Assembly: GCA_015066085.1 (NCBI GenBank)
Contig: SVPA01000002.1
Span: forward strand, 62,001-126,000
Reading direction: 5' to 3'
Length of the DNA stretch: 64,000 nt
DNA from: Oscillospiraceae bacterium
GTDB taxonomy: Bacteria > Bacillota > Clostridia > Oscillospirales > Acutalibacteraceae
This document shows positions 1-6,354 of the stretch, piece after piece (position 1 is the first letter of the stretch; every line of letters begins with the position of its first letter). Below the pieces are notes generated by a model. It did no database searches, was not told the DNA's origin, and saw only the letters and a program-made list of their open reading frames with translations. The position numbers were made by a program, and so were the translations under genes.

Positions 1-69
1 CGATGTTGATAATATACCACATAAGAAGAAGAAAATCAAGAACAAAATTATTTTTTTGCTAATTTCTTC
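1..69. other. Left edge, no gene seen
   Basis: AT-rich sequence without an open frame, hairpin or start signal that I can support. It is presumably the far end of the intergenic region that carries the tRNA promoter. Confidence 0.5.
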
Positions 70-97
70 TTGACTTTAATAAAAATTGGTATATAAT
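70..97 (+). promoter_or_regulatory. Sigma-A promoter of tRNA-Gln
   Basis: TTGACT (70-75), a 16-nt spacer and TATAAT (92-97) lie 13 nt before the mature 5' end of the tRNA. Confidence 0.8.
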
Positions 98-110
98 AAT
101 ATCGTTGCAT

Positions 111-185
111 TGGGGCATCGCCAAGCGGTAAGGCAACGGACTCTGACTCCGTCATTCCTAGGTTCGAATCCTAGTGCCCCAGCCA
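111..185 (+). tRNA. tRNA-Gln (CTG anticodon)
   Basis: A full cloverleaf can be drawn. The acceptor stem is TGGGGCA with TGCCCCA, followed by discriminator G at 182 and an encoded CCA at 183-185. The T arm carries GGTTCGAATCC. The anticodon stem-loop is ACGGA-CTCTGAC-TCCGT, giving anticodon CTG, which reads CAG glutamine codons. It has its own promoter and a strong intrinsic terminator three bases after the CCA, so it is a single-gene transcription unit. Confidence 0.95.
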
Positions 186-187
186 AG

Positions 188-223
188 AAAAACGACAAGT
201 TTCGACAGAAACTTGTCGTTTTT
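188..223 (+). terminator. Terminator of tRNA-Gln
   Basis: A perfect 15-bp inverted repeat (arms 188-202 and 209-223, loop CGACAG) ends in a run of five T. It sits directly after the tRNA. Confidence 0.85.
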
Positions 224-230
224 CAATGAT

Positions 231-388
231 ATCCGTTCTTCCGAGAACGGATGATATATCTTCGATATGATATCCACCTTCGGTGGACGATATATGCCTG
301 CGGCATATGAAGGAACGGATATTATATCATACTTGCGAAGCAAGTATATCACTCGGCAACGCCGTATATCATATCGTGCAAGCGATAT
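231..388. repeat. Array of short hairpins joined by GATAT-type linkers
   Basis: At least seven small palindromes follow each other: 231-252 (ATCCGTTCT arm), 256-268, 273-287 (TCCACC), 292-308 (ATATGCC), 329-347 (ATACTTGC), 354-364 (CGGC) and 371-388 (ATATCG). Each has a 3-6 nt loop and they are joined by GATAT/ATATC-like linkers every 20-30 nt. Arm sequences differ from unit to unit while palindromy is kept, so structure rather than sequence is conserved. The region also opens as spurious frames with recurring DIIS motifs on the minus strand. I recall similar extragenic arrays from gut Clostridia but cannot verify that here. Role unknown. Confidence 0.75.
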
Positions 389-451
389 ATCATTATTTAT
401 GCAAGAGTTCGAATTCATACGCAATAATACCGAAAATATCTTTTTTGTAGC

Positions 452-461
452 CCCCAGCCAA
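452..461 (+). repeat. 10-bp copy of the tRNA-Gln 3' end
   Basis: CCCCAGCCAA at 452-461 repeats the tRNA 3' terminus at 177-186. No tRNA body precedes it. It marks the right border of the hairpin-array region and could be a relic attachment site or chance. Confidence 0.4.
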
Positions 462-501
462 AAAAACAAAAGCCAACCGTCGCGGTTGGCTTTTGTTTTT
501 T
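461..501 (-). terminator. Bidirectional terminator, probably closing lexA-rnhA
   Basis: A perfect 19-bp inverted repeat (arms 461-479 and 483-501, loop TCG) is flanked by T runs on both strands. It is the first strong terminator downstream of the leftward lexA-rnhA pair. Confidence 0.8.
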
Positions 502-527
502 GTTTGTGGCGTTAATCGGAGGCGAAT

Positions 528-583
528 CGTTTTGCCAAAGGCAAAACGGTCGTCGAAGCAGTCCGAAACGCGCGTTAGCGTTT
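528..583 (-). repeat. Two further hairpins in the rnhA 3' region
   Basis: CGTTTTGCC/GGCAAAACG (528-536/540-548, loop AAA) and AAACGC/GCGTTT (566-571/578-583) lie between rnhA and its terminator. Neither has a T run. They may protect the 3' end of the mRNA. With the array and the terminator they account for the 416-bp gene-free stretch 186-601. Confidence 0.5.
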
Positions 584-601
584 TGCGGTCATTATGTTGT
601 A

Positions 602-1048
602 TTATTTTTCCTGTAAATTTTTATAATAAGATACTGCAAGGGTGTCACAACGCTCGTTTTCCGGGTGCCCTGCGTGTCCTTTAACCCAACAAAACTCAAC
701 CTCGTGAACTTCGAGTAAGGGCAGCAGTTTCTCCCATAAATCAACATTAAGCGCGGGTTTCTTGTCAGCCTTTTTCCAACCGTTTTTCTGCCAGGAATAA
801 ACCCATTTTTGAAGAACGGCATCACAAACATACTTTGAGTCGGTCGTGAGCCTTACCTTGCAAGGCTCTTTAAGTGCCGAAAGCGCCTCAATAACGGCGG
901 TCAGTTCCATTCGGTTGTTTGTAGTGTCCTTTTCTCCGCCGAAAAGTTCCTTTTCTTTTCCGCCAAAGCGAAGCACCGCGCCCCACCCGCCCGGGCCGGG
1001 GTTTCCCGAACAGGCGCCGTCAGTAAAAATTTCAACAAACTTTTTCAT
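602..1048 (-). CDS. rnhA: Ribonuclease HI
   Basis: Degrades the RNA strand of RNA:DNA hybrids in the cytoplasm, removing primers and R-loops. The 148-residue frame has the usual length of bacterial RNase HI. The acidic catalytic residues are visible: D10 in [11 protein letters not shown]48 in NRMELTA, D70 in TTDSKY, and the late Asp in ENERCD. The His-containing loop GHAGHPEN precedes it. A basic and Trp-rich segment ([15 protein letters not shown]) matches the substrate-binding protrusion of the E. coli type. It begins 2 nt after the lexA stop, so it is probably expressed from the SOS-controlled lexA promoter. Identity is secure. Confidence 0.95.
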   Translation of the reverse strand: MKKFVEIFTDGACSGNPGPGGWGAVLRFGGKEKELFGGEKDTTNNRMELTAVIEALSALKEPCKVRLTTDSKYVCDAVLQKWVYSWQKNGWKKADKKPALNVDLWEKLLPLLEVHEVEFCWVKGHAGHPENERCDTLAVSYYKNLQEK

Positions 1049-1050
1049 AA

Positions 1051-1638
1051 TCAGTACTTCCTGTAACTTCCGATAACTTTACCCAGTATCGAAGGATTTT
1101 CGGGATAAATCGGGTCAAAGTCGGGATTTTCGGGCATAAATATTATCTGTTTATCCCTTATAACAAGGCGTTTAACGGTAGCCTCGTCGCCGTCCATACC
1201 AATTATAATATCCCCGTTTTTAGAAACGGCGTCTTTATCGGCAATAACAATATCTCCGTCCAATATGCCGACATCCTTCATACTGTACCCCACAACCTTA
1301 AGAGCAAAAAGCCCTTCGGCGCTTGAGGTAGCGTAAGGGATATAGTCCTCAATTTCGTGAACCGCAAGAATCGGCTGACCTGCCGTAACTCTGCCGATAA
1401 CGGGAATTTGTGCGGTAGAAGAAGCCCCCGCAATTCTTATTGAACGGGAATATCTGGGGTCACGCTCAATATACCCGTTTTCCTCTAAAACATTCAAAAT
1501 TGCATGTACCGTAGAGGTAGATTTTATCCCCGTATCTTTACAGATTTCTCTGACAGAGGGGGGAACTCCGTTTGCAAGAGTTTTAACAAGAAAGTTATAA
1601 ACCTTAAGTTGTTTTTCGGTAAGTTGGGGCCTTGACAA
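1051..1638 (-). CDS. lexA: LexA repressor, SOS response
   Basis: Represses DNA-damage genes and cleaves itself when stimulated by RecA filaments. I place the start at a TTG (1638), because GGAGGAG lies 6 nt upstream and the upstream in-frame codons cover promoter and operator sequence; this gives 195 residues. The winged-helix domain comes first ([33 protein letters not shown]). The cleavage bond is A86-G87 in VTAGQP. The catalytic pair is S119 (GYSMKDVG) and K156 (EATVKRL), at the same numbers as in E. coli LexA. The gene is followed by rnhA. Two SOS-like boxes cover its promoter, which points to autoregulation. Confidence 0.95.
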   Translation of the reverse strand: MSRPQLTEKQLKVYNFLVKTLANGVPPSVREICKDTGIKSTSTVHAILNVLEENGYIERDPRYSRSIRIAGASSTAQIPVIGRVTAGQPILAVHEIEDYIPYATSSAEGLFALKVVGYSMKDVGILDGDIVIADKDAVSKNGDIIIGMDGDEATVKRLVIRDKQIIFMPENPDFDPIYPENPSILGKVIGSYRKY

Positions 1639-1654
1639 AGAGGACTCCTCCAAT

Positions 1655-1668
1655 CGAACAAATATTCT
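1655..1668 (-). promoter_or_regulatory. Candidate SOS (LexA) box 2
   Basis: CGAACAAATATTCT matches the Gram-positive SOS consensus CGAACRNRYGTTYC at 12 of 14 positions. It lies over the expected transcription start of lexA. Confidence 0.65.
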
Positions 1669-1674
1669 TTTCAT

Positions 1675-1703
1675 ATAATAGCACAAATGTTCGCCTTTTG
1701 CAA
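1675..1703 (-). promoter_or_regulatory. Sigma-A promoter of lexA-rnhA
   Basis: On the minus strand TTGCAA (1703-1698), a 17-nt spacer and TATTAT (1680-1675) precede the TTG start by about 37 nt. Confidence 0.6.
1680..1693 (-). promoter_or_regulatory. Candidate SOS (LexA) box 1
   Basis: AGCACAAATGTTCG matches the Gram-positive SOS consensus at 11 of 14 positions. It fills the spacer between -35 and -10 of the lexA promoter. Its centre lies 25 bp from box 2. Confidence 0.6.
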
Positions 1704-1707
1704 CAAA

Positions 1708-1744
1708 AAAGATGTATTGACAAATTTCTTGTCAATACATCTTT
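1708..1744 (-). terminator. Terminator of the WG-repeat gene
   Basis: A perfect 16-bp inverted repeat (arms 1708-1723 and 1729-1744, loop ATTTC) is followed on the minus strand by T6. It separates the WG-repeat gene from lexA. Confidence 0.85.
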
Positions 1745-1751
1745 AAAAATT

Positions 1752-2855
1752 CTACTCAAGATAATTGTGCGTTGTACAATAATCGCCGGCGTATGCTATA
1801 TTAAAGCATCCGTAAGCGTCACAATATTTATAGTAGGAAGTCTCTGTATGCGTTGAGCAATATTCACCAGAGGCATAATTAAAACAACCGTCTTTTTGAC
1901 AAATATCGTTATTGTTACGATAACCTATAGCATCGAATTCGCCAAGGGTAACGGTACGGCCTTCTTTATCTATTACTATCATGTTTTTATTTGTGTTCAT
2001 GACTACTGCGTATCCATCGCTACTCATATCATATGCCTTTACGTATTGATAACTTATAACAGTTTCTCCTTTGGCATTGATATAGCCCCACCTGTCCCCA
2101 CTCTTTACGGCTGCCATACCATTTGAAAAAACATTTGCATCTACAAATTGGGGATTTACTACATATTCACCTTTAAGATTTATATAACCGTATTTGTCTG
2201 CTACTTTGATAAGTGCAATCTTTTCATAAAAAGAATAGGCGTAATCGAAAGAAGGATTGATAACATATTTTCCTGTTTTGTCAACATATCCATACTTATC
2301 TCCAGACTTTACACAAGCTAAACCGTTATAAAAATTATCAGCGCTATCAAATTGCGGATTTATCAGGTATTTTCCTTTTGAATCTATGTAACCGTATTTA
2401 CCGTCAACCGTTACAACAGCGATACCATCTATAAAATCTGAAGCACTATCAAATTGAGGATTTATAACAAATTTGCCACTATTATCTATGTATCCCCATT
2501 TTTCTCCTGTTTGAACCCTCAACAAACCACTGTCAGAAAACAGTTTGTCATATTCGTCGTTCGTATTTTTAAGCGAAGAATTAGAAAATAACATGAATGA
2601 GGCTAATGTGCCGGAAAGCACTAATGAAAGTGCTAACAATATAGCAAGTATGGTAATTACAATGGCACAGGCCTTTTTCTTTTTCTTTTTCTTTTTCTTG
2701 ACGGGCGTGGCGGTTTTTGTAGTTTTTTTGTTTGAATTATCAGATAGTGCTTGTGCGGAGATTTCTTCGGGTGCACTACTTTCGTTTTTGTTTTGTTCTT
2801 GAGGTTCATTTAACTCTTGCGTTGTGTTGCTAGCAACTTTTTCTTTTTTTGACAT
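1752..2855 (-). CDS. Membrane-anchored WG-repeat protein with Cys/His-rich tail
   Basis: Function unknown. The 367-residue protein has an acidic, Gln/Ser-rich N-terminus (about 1-50), a run of nine lysines just before one hydrophobic segment (about 62-92), then five WG repeats of about 34 residues (KWGYID, KYGYID, KYGYVD, KYGYIN, RWGYIN) and a sixth degenerate one. The tail carries two copies of a C-x4-C-x8/9-C-x2-H motif (ending CSTH and CTTH), which looks like a metal site. By the positive-inside rule the repeats should lie outside the cell. WG repeats form beta-propeller-like folds, usually for binding. It is divergent from an Xre regulator and shares a palindrome-rich promoter with it. 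Single-gene unit with its own promoter and terminator. Confidence 0.75.
   Translation of the reverse strand: MSKKEKVASNTTQELNEPQEQNKNESSAPEEISAQALSDNSNKKTTKTATPVKKKKKKKKKACAIVITILAILLALSLVLSGTLASFMLFSNSSLKNTNDEYDKLFSDSGLLRVQTGEKWGYIDNSGKFVINPQFDSASDFIDGIAVVTVDGKYGYIDSKGKYLINPQFDSADNFYNGLACVKSGDKYGYVDKTGKYVINPSFDYAYSFYEKIALIKVADKYGYINLKGEYVVNPQFVDANVFSNGMAAVKSGDRWGYINAKGETVISYQYVKAYDMSSDGYAVVMNTNKNMIVIDKEGRTVTLGEFDAIGYRNNNDICQKDGCFNYASGEYCSTHTETSYYKYCDAYGCFNIAYAGDYCTTHNYLE
2673..2696 (-). repeat. Hexanucleotide microsatellite inside the WG-repeat gene
   Basis: Four exact tandem CTTTTT units (AAAAAG on the coding strand) encode most of the poly-lysine tract. Slippage by one unit would add or remove two lysines without a frameshift. 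Confidence 0.8.
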
Positions 2856-2878
2856 AGTTTTTCTCCTTTTTGTGATTA

Positions 2879-2890
2879 ACGGTATACCGT
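2879..2890. promoter_or_regulatory. Palindrome near the WG-gene start site
   Basis: ACGGTATACCGT is a perfect 12-bp palindrome placed around the predicted transcription start of the WG-repeat gene. Candidate operator. Confidence 0.45.
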
Positions 2891-2897
2891 CAACAAA

Positions 2898-2925
2898 AGT
2901 ATACCATAAATCTCAAAAAAGTCAA
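2898..2925 (-). promoter_or_regulatory. Sigma-A promoter of the WG-repeat gene
   Basis: Minus-strand TTGACT (2925-2920), a 16-nt spacer and TATACT (2903-2898), followed by a GGAG site before the ATG. Confidence 0.7.
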
Positions 2926-2935
2926 CGGTTAACCG
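2926..2935. promoter_or_regulatory. Second palindrome next to the WG-gene -35 box
   Basis: CGGTTAACCG is a perfect 10-bp palindrome adjoining the -35 hexamer. It shares the CGGT...ACCG outline with the palindrome at 2879-2890, so the two bracket the promoter. Candidate operator for the adjacent Xre protein. Confidence 0.45.
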
Positions 2936-2987
2936 ACAACTTTCGAAAGGACAGTAATATATACTTATCCTTGAGGTAGGTGATATT

Positions 2988-3230
2988 ATGACAATTTCTG
3001 AGGCTGTTGCAGAACGCATTCTTGCTTTGTGCAAAGAAAGAAATCTCACGGTTAACAAACTATGTACTATATCGGCAGTAACACAATCTACCGTTAATGA
3101 TATAGTAAACAAAAAAGCGCATAATATCGGTATAGTTACAATTAAAAAACTGTGTGATGGTCTTGGCATGGAAATACCGCAATTTTTTGATGATGAACTT
3201 TTCTACGGATTAGAACAAGTTATTTTTTGA
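2988..3230 (+). CDS. Small Xre/Cro-type transcriptional regulator
   Basis: Eighty residues, almost entirely one helix-turn-helix domain of the Xre family (EAVAERILALCKERNL, then VNKLCTISAVTQSTVNDI as helices 2-3, and VTIKKLCDGLGMEIPQFF). No sensor or dimerisation extension is present, so it probably acts as a simple DNA-binding dimer. The ATG follows GAGGTAGGTG at 2973-2982. It is divergent from the WG-repeat gene, with two palindromes between them, which suggests that it controls that gene and perhaps itself. The target is inferred. Confidence 0.85.
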   Translation: MTISEAVAERILALCKERNLTVNKLCTISAVTQSTVNDIVNKKAHNIGIVTIKKLCDGLGMEIPQFFDDELFYGLEQVIF

Positions 3231-3243
3231 TTTCTCTAAAAAC

Positions 3244-3273
3244 AAGGATTGATGTGAAAATGCATCAATCCTT
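3244..3273. terminator. Bidirectional terminator between regulator and TauE half-gene
   Basis: AAGGATTGATG (3244-3254) pairs with CATCAATCCTT (3263-3273), with a T-rich tract after it and an A tract before it. It overlaps the stop codon of the converging TauE/SafE gene. Confidence 0.75.
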
Positions 3274-3630
3274 ATTTTTCTTCTTAAACACCGAAATAAT
3301 CTGCCAAAGCCCCGCCCCTATTAGCAGACCGCCGAAAATTTTTGCAATAAACTCTGCCCCGATAACCGACGAAAGCCAGACTCCGAGTGCTGCCCCAACA
3401 AGCCCCGAAATTGAGAAAAAGAGCACTGTTTTCCACTTTATTTGTTTTTTAAAAGCGTAAATAATAACGCTGAGCATTGCAATCGGGATAAAAAACAAAA
3501 GGTTTATACCTTGGGCGGTAAGTTGATTTGTATTTTTAAAAAGGGCAAGATAAATAAGTAAAACGGCACCGCCGCCAAGCCCCATTGCCCCGATTATTCC
3601 CGAAAGGAAACCCGCTATAATTTCGGTCAT
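3265..3630 (-). CDS. TauE/SafE family membrane permease, half-size (second half)
   Basis: 121 residues from the ATG at 3630, which overlaps the upstream stop as ATGA. It has about four hydrophobic segments and opens with the family's glycine-rich repeat (GFLSGIIGAMGLGGGAVL). TauE/SafE (TSUP) proteins move sulfite, sulfoacetate or other organic anions and usually have about 250 residues in two similar halves. Here each half is a separate gene, so a heterodimer is likely. The substrate cannot be told from sequence. The longer frame to 3690 lies inside the partner gene and lacks a ribosome-binding site. Confidence 0.8.
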   Translation of the reverse strand: MTEIIAGFLSGIIGAMGLGGGAVLLIYLALFKNTNQLTAQGINLLFFIPIAMLSVIIYAFKKQIKWKTVLFFSISGLVGAALGVWLSSVIGAEFIAKIFGGLLIGAGLWQIISVFKKKNKD

Positions 3631-3980
3631 CTTAAAATCAGCCTCACTCCCGCATAAATCATAAAACCTCCGAAAATTACGCCAAGCCATTTAGGAGATA
3701 TTTTTTTAAGAATAACCGTGCCGAGTCCGGCTCCCAAAAGTCCTCCCGGCAGATAAATAAGGCAGTCGGCAAACTCGACCCTCCCGTTTACAAGGTAAAG
3801 AATTGCCGAAAAAACGGTTAAGGGCAGAATTACGGCAACGGCGTTTCTGTGAGCGTCTTTTTGGTCAAGTCCCATCTTTTTAAGGGCGGGAACTGCAAGC
3901 ATACCGCCCCCTGCGCCTAAAAGTCCGTTAACAAAACCAACAAAAAGCCCGAAAAATAGAGTAATAAGTTTTCTTTTCAT
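3627..3980 (-). CDS. TauE/SafE family membrane permease, half-size (first half)
   Basis: 117 residues from ATG 3980 (MKRKLITLFFG). The frame also opens upstream at a TTG (4016), but that extension is hydrophilic and falls in a hairpin. It carries the repeat GFVNGLLGAGGGML, which parallels GFLSGIIGAMGLGGGAVL in the next gene, so the pair looks like the two halves of one TauE/SafE transporter, translationally coupled by a 4-nt overlap. A perfect 10-bp inverted repeat directly precedes the ATG and could limit translation. Confidence 0.75.
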   Translation of the reverse strand: MKRKLITLFFGLFVGFVNGLLGAGGGMLAVPALKKMGLDQKDAHRNAVAVILPLTVFSAILYLVNGRVEFADCLIYLPGGLLGAGLGTVILKKISPKWLGVIFGGFMIYAGVRLILR

Positions 3981-4010
3981 AAAAATATTCTCTGCAAATG
4001 GAATATTTTT
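3981..4010 (-). promoter_or_regulatory. Hairpin directly before the first TauE/SafE start
   Basis: AAAAATATTC (3981-3990) and GAATATTTTT (4001-4010) form a perfect 10-bp stem with a 10-nt loop. It ends at the ATG and would cover the weak ribosome-binding region. Confidence 0.5.
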
Positions 4011-4034
4011 ATACAAAATACAAAACTTACTTTG

Positions 4035-4063
4035 TTGAAATTAAACTATAATTATGTTAAAAT
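4035..4063 (+). promoter_or_regulatory. Sigma-A promoter of nfnAB
   Basis: TTGAAA (4035-4040), a 17-nt spacer and TAAAAT (4058-4063). AAAGGAG at 4079-4085 serves the ATG at 4097. Confidence 0.7.
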
Positions 4064-4067
4064 ATAG

Positions 4068-4081
4068 TTTAGTACACTAAA
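4068..4081. promoter_or_regulatory. Palindrome at the nfnAB transcription start
   Basis: TTTAGTACACTAAA is a 14-bp palindrome apart from its two central bases. It starts 4 nt after the -10 box, a usual place for a repressor operator. The regulator is unknown. Confidence 0.4.
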
Positions 4082-4096
4082 GGAGTTTTAGTACCA

Positions 4097-4942
4097 ATGT
4101 ATAAAATTGTTTCTAAAAAAGAACTTAACCCGACCGTCACCATGATGGAAATCGAGGCGCCTTTTGTTGCAAAAAAGGCCGAGGCGGGTCAGTTTATAAT
4201 ACTTAGAGTAGATGAGGACGGCGAACGAACCCCCTTAACCATTGCCGGTTTTGACCGCAAGGCAGGAACGGTTAAAATAATTTTCCAGATTGTAGGTGCA
4301 ACCACCAAACTCCTAAACGCCAAAAACGAGGGAGATTATATTACCGATTTTGCGGGTCCTTTGGGCAAAGCCACAGAAACCGAGGGCAGACGCAAGGTTG
4401 CGGTTGTCGGCGGAGGAGTAGGCTGTGCTATCGCCCTTCCTATTGCCGAAAAACTTCACGCTCAAGGGGCTGAAGTTTGCTCAATTATCGGTTTTAGAAA
4501 CAAGGATTTAGTAATTCTCGAAGAAGAATTTTCTGCCGCTTCTGACCGACTTATACTTATGACCGACGACGGCTCTAAAGGTAGAAAAGGTCTTGTAACC
4601 GAGCCTCTTGCCGAAATACTTAAAACCGAGAACGACTTTGACGAGGTTATTGCGATAGGACCTCTTGTTATGATGAAATTTGTGGTGGCTACAACCCGTC
4701 CTTTCGGCGTTAAAACCACCGTTTCAATGAACCCGATTATGATTGACGGAACGGGAATGTGCGGCGGCTGCCGACTGACCGTTGGCGGAAAAATGAAATT
4801 CGCCTGTGTTGACGGTCCCGATTTTGACGGTTTCGAGGTCGACTTCGACGAGGCAATGCAGAGAGCGTCGATGTATTCCGATTTTGAACATCATCGCTAT
4901 GAAGAAACCTGCAATCTTTTAAATAAGGAGGTAGCGGAGTAA
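4097..4942 (+). CDS. nfnA: NfnA, small subunit of NADH-dependent ferredoxin:NADP+ oxidoreductase
   Basis: Together with NfnB it couples NADPH oxidation to reduction of NAD+ and ferredoxin (electron bifurcation) or the reverse. The 281-residue protein has a ferredoxin-reductase fold: an FAD-binding barrel with RTPLTIAGF (about 49-57), a nucleotide-binding region VAVVGGGVGCAIA (about 102-114) and a C-terminal [2Fe-2S] motif (GMCGGCRL, then FACVDGPDFDG). The family also contains dihydroorotate dehydrogenase electron-transfer subunits, but there is no pyrD here and the partner gene decides the call. Its stop overlaps the nfnB start (TAATG). Sulfide dehydrogenase is a less likely alternative name for the same pair. 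Confidence 0.88.
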   Translation: MYKIVSKKELNPTVTMMEIEAPFVAKKAEAGQFIILRVDEDGERTPLTIAGFDRKAGTVKIIFQIVGATTKLLNAKNEGDYITDFAGPLGKATETEGRRKVAVVGGGVGCAIALPIAEKLHAQGAEVCSIIGFRNKDLVILEEEFSAASDRLILMTDDGSKGRKGLVTEPLAEILKTENDFDEVIAIGPLVMMKFVVATTRPFGVKTTVSMNPIMIDGTGMCGGCRLTVGGKMKFACVDGPDFDGFEVDFDEAMQRASMYSDFEHHRYEETCNLLNKEVAE

Positions 4943-6354
4943 TGGCAGATATGAGTCCTAAAAAGAATCCAATGCCCGTTCAGCCTCCCGAAATTCGCTC
5001 GACTAACTTTAAGGAGGTTGCGCTCGGCTACAGCGAGCAAACCGCCCTTGCCGAAGCCGCAAGGTGTCTGGACTGTAAAAATATGCCCTGTGTAACGGGT
5101 TGTCCCGTTAATGTTCATATACCCGCCTTTATAAACAGAATAAAGGAAGGGGACTTTAAGGGAGCCTATCAGGTTATTGCCAAATCCTCCTCTCTTCCTG
5201 CCGTTTGCGGACGAGTTTGTCCCCAGGAAAGTCAGTGCGAGGCAAAGTGCGTCAGAGGAATCAAGGGCGAACCCGTTGGCATTGGCAGACTTGAGCGTTT
5301 TGTTGCCGACTGGCACAATAGCCATATGGAAGAAAATTTAGAAAAGGCAGAACCTAACGGCCATAAGGTTGCGGTTGTAGGTTCGGGTCCGGCGGGGCTT
5401 ACCTGTGCCGGAGACCTTGCTAAAAAGGGTTATAGCGTAACCGTTTTTGAGGCGCTTCATCTTGCGGGCGGTGTTCTTGTTTACGGAATACCCGAATTCC
5501 GTCTTCCTAAAGAGATTGTTAAAAAAGAGGTTGACGCCCTTAAAAAACTCGGCGTTACGATTGAAACTAATATAATAATCGGTAAAACAATAACGGTTGA
5601 TGAACTCTTCAGTTTAGGCTATGAAGCGGTCTTTATCGGTTCGGGAGCAGGGCTTCCTCGGTTTATGGGAATTGAGGGGGAAAGCCTTAAAGGAGTTTAC
5701 TCGGCAAACGAGTTTTTAACCCGAAATAATCTTATGAAGGCTTATGAAAAGACTTCCGAAACCCCTATTATGCACGCTAAAAAGGTCGCTGTTGTCGGAG
5801 GCGGGAATGTGGCTATGGACGCCGCCAGAACGGCTCTTCGCCTTGGCGCCGAAAAGGTATATATCGTTTACCGCCGCTCTCTTGACGAACTCCCCGCAAG
5901 AAAAGAAGAGGTTGAACACGCTATGGAGGAGGGAATTGAGTTTAAACTGCTCACAAACCCGACCAGAATTTTAGGATATAATAATCCTGATGATAGGCGT
6001 GACATTAAAAATGGCTTTGTTAAGGGAATTGAGTGCGTTAAAATGGAACTCGGCGAACCCGACGCTTCGGGCAGAAGAAGCCCGATAGAAATTAAAGACA
6101 GCGAGTTTGTGCTCGATGTCGAAAGTGTAATAATGGCAATCGGAACCTCCCCCAATCCTTTAATTAAGGACACTACCGAAGGCTTAGAGGTCAACCGCAG
6201 AGGCGGAATTGTCGTAAGGGAAGAAAGCGGACTCACCTCCAAAAAGGGCGTTTATGCCGGCGGAGATGCCGTAACGGGAGCCGCCACCGTAATTCTCGCA
6301 ATGGGTGCGGGAAAAACGGCAGCCAAAGCAATAGACGAATATATTATGAAATAA
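4942..6354 (+). CDS. nfnB: NfnB, large subunit of NADH-dependent ferredoxin:NADP+ oxidoreductase
   Basis: 470 residues of the glutamate-synthase small-subunit type. The N-terminal Fe-S domain has CLDCKNMPCVTGCP (about 42-55) and CGRVCPQESQCEAKC (about 90-104) for two [4Fe-4S] clusters. An FAD-binding motif (VAVVGSGPAGLTCA, about 141) and an NADPH-binding Rossmann motif (VAVVGGGNVAMDAA, about 283) follow, with GGDAVTGAATVI at the end. The same fold occurs in GltD, but no gltB glutamate synthase is present and nfnA is translationally coupled, so NfnB is preferred. The operon ends in the terminator just after the stop. Confidence 0.9.
   Translation: MADMSPKKNPMPVQPPEIRSTNFKEVALGYSEQTALAEAARCLDCKNMPCVTGCPVNVHIPAFINRIKEGDFKGAYQVIAKSSSLPAVCGRVCPQESQCEAKCVRGIKGEPVGIGRLERFVADWHNSHMEENLEKAEPNGHKVAVVGSGPAGLTCAGDLAKKGYSVTVFEALHLAGGVLVYGIPEFRLPKEIVKKEVDALKKLGVTIETNIIIGKTITVDELFSLGYEAVFIGSGAGLPRFMGIEGESLKGVYSANEFLTRNNLMKAYEKTSETPIMHAKKVAVVGGGNVAMDAARTALRLGAEKVYIVYRRSLDELPARKEEVEHAMEEGIEFKLLTNPTRILGYNNPDDRRDIKNGFVKGIECVKMELGEPDASGRRSPIEIKDSEFVLDVESVIMAIGTSPNPLIKDTTEGLEVNRRGGIVVREESGLTSKKGVYAGGDAVTGAATVILAMGAGKTAAKAIDEYIMK

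Noticed and set aside
231-388. Possible CRISPR array
   Set aside because: Units are not identical repeats and there are no uniform spacers or cas genes; the shared feature is palindromy.
430-461. Second tRNA suggested by GCCCCCAGCCA
   Set aside because: No matching acceptor 5' strand, D arm or anticodon arm upstream; only the 3' end is copied.
158-515. ORFs of 103 and 82 aa (158..469 minus, 267..515 plus) near the left edge
   Set aside because: They are translations of the hairpin array and of the tRNA itself; no ribosome-binding site and no protein-like composition.
4097-6354. Reading nfnAB as pyrK plus gltD
   Set aside because: Neither pyrD nor gltB is present, and the order and coupling are those of NfnAB.
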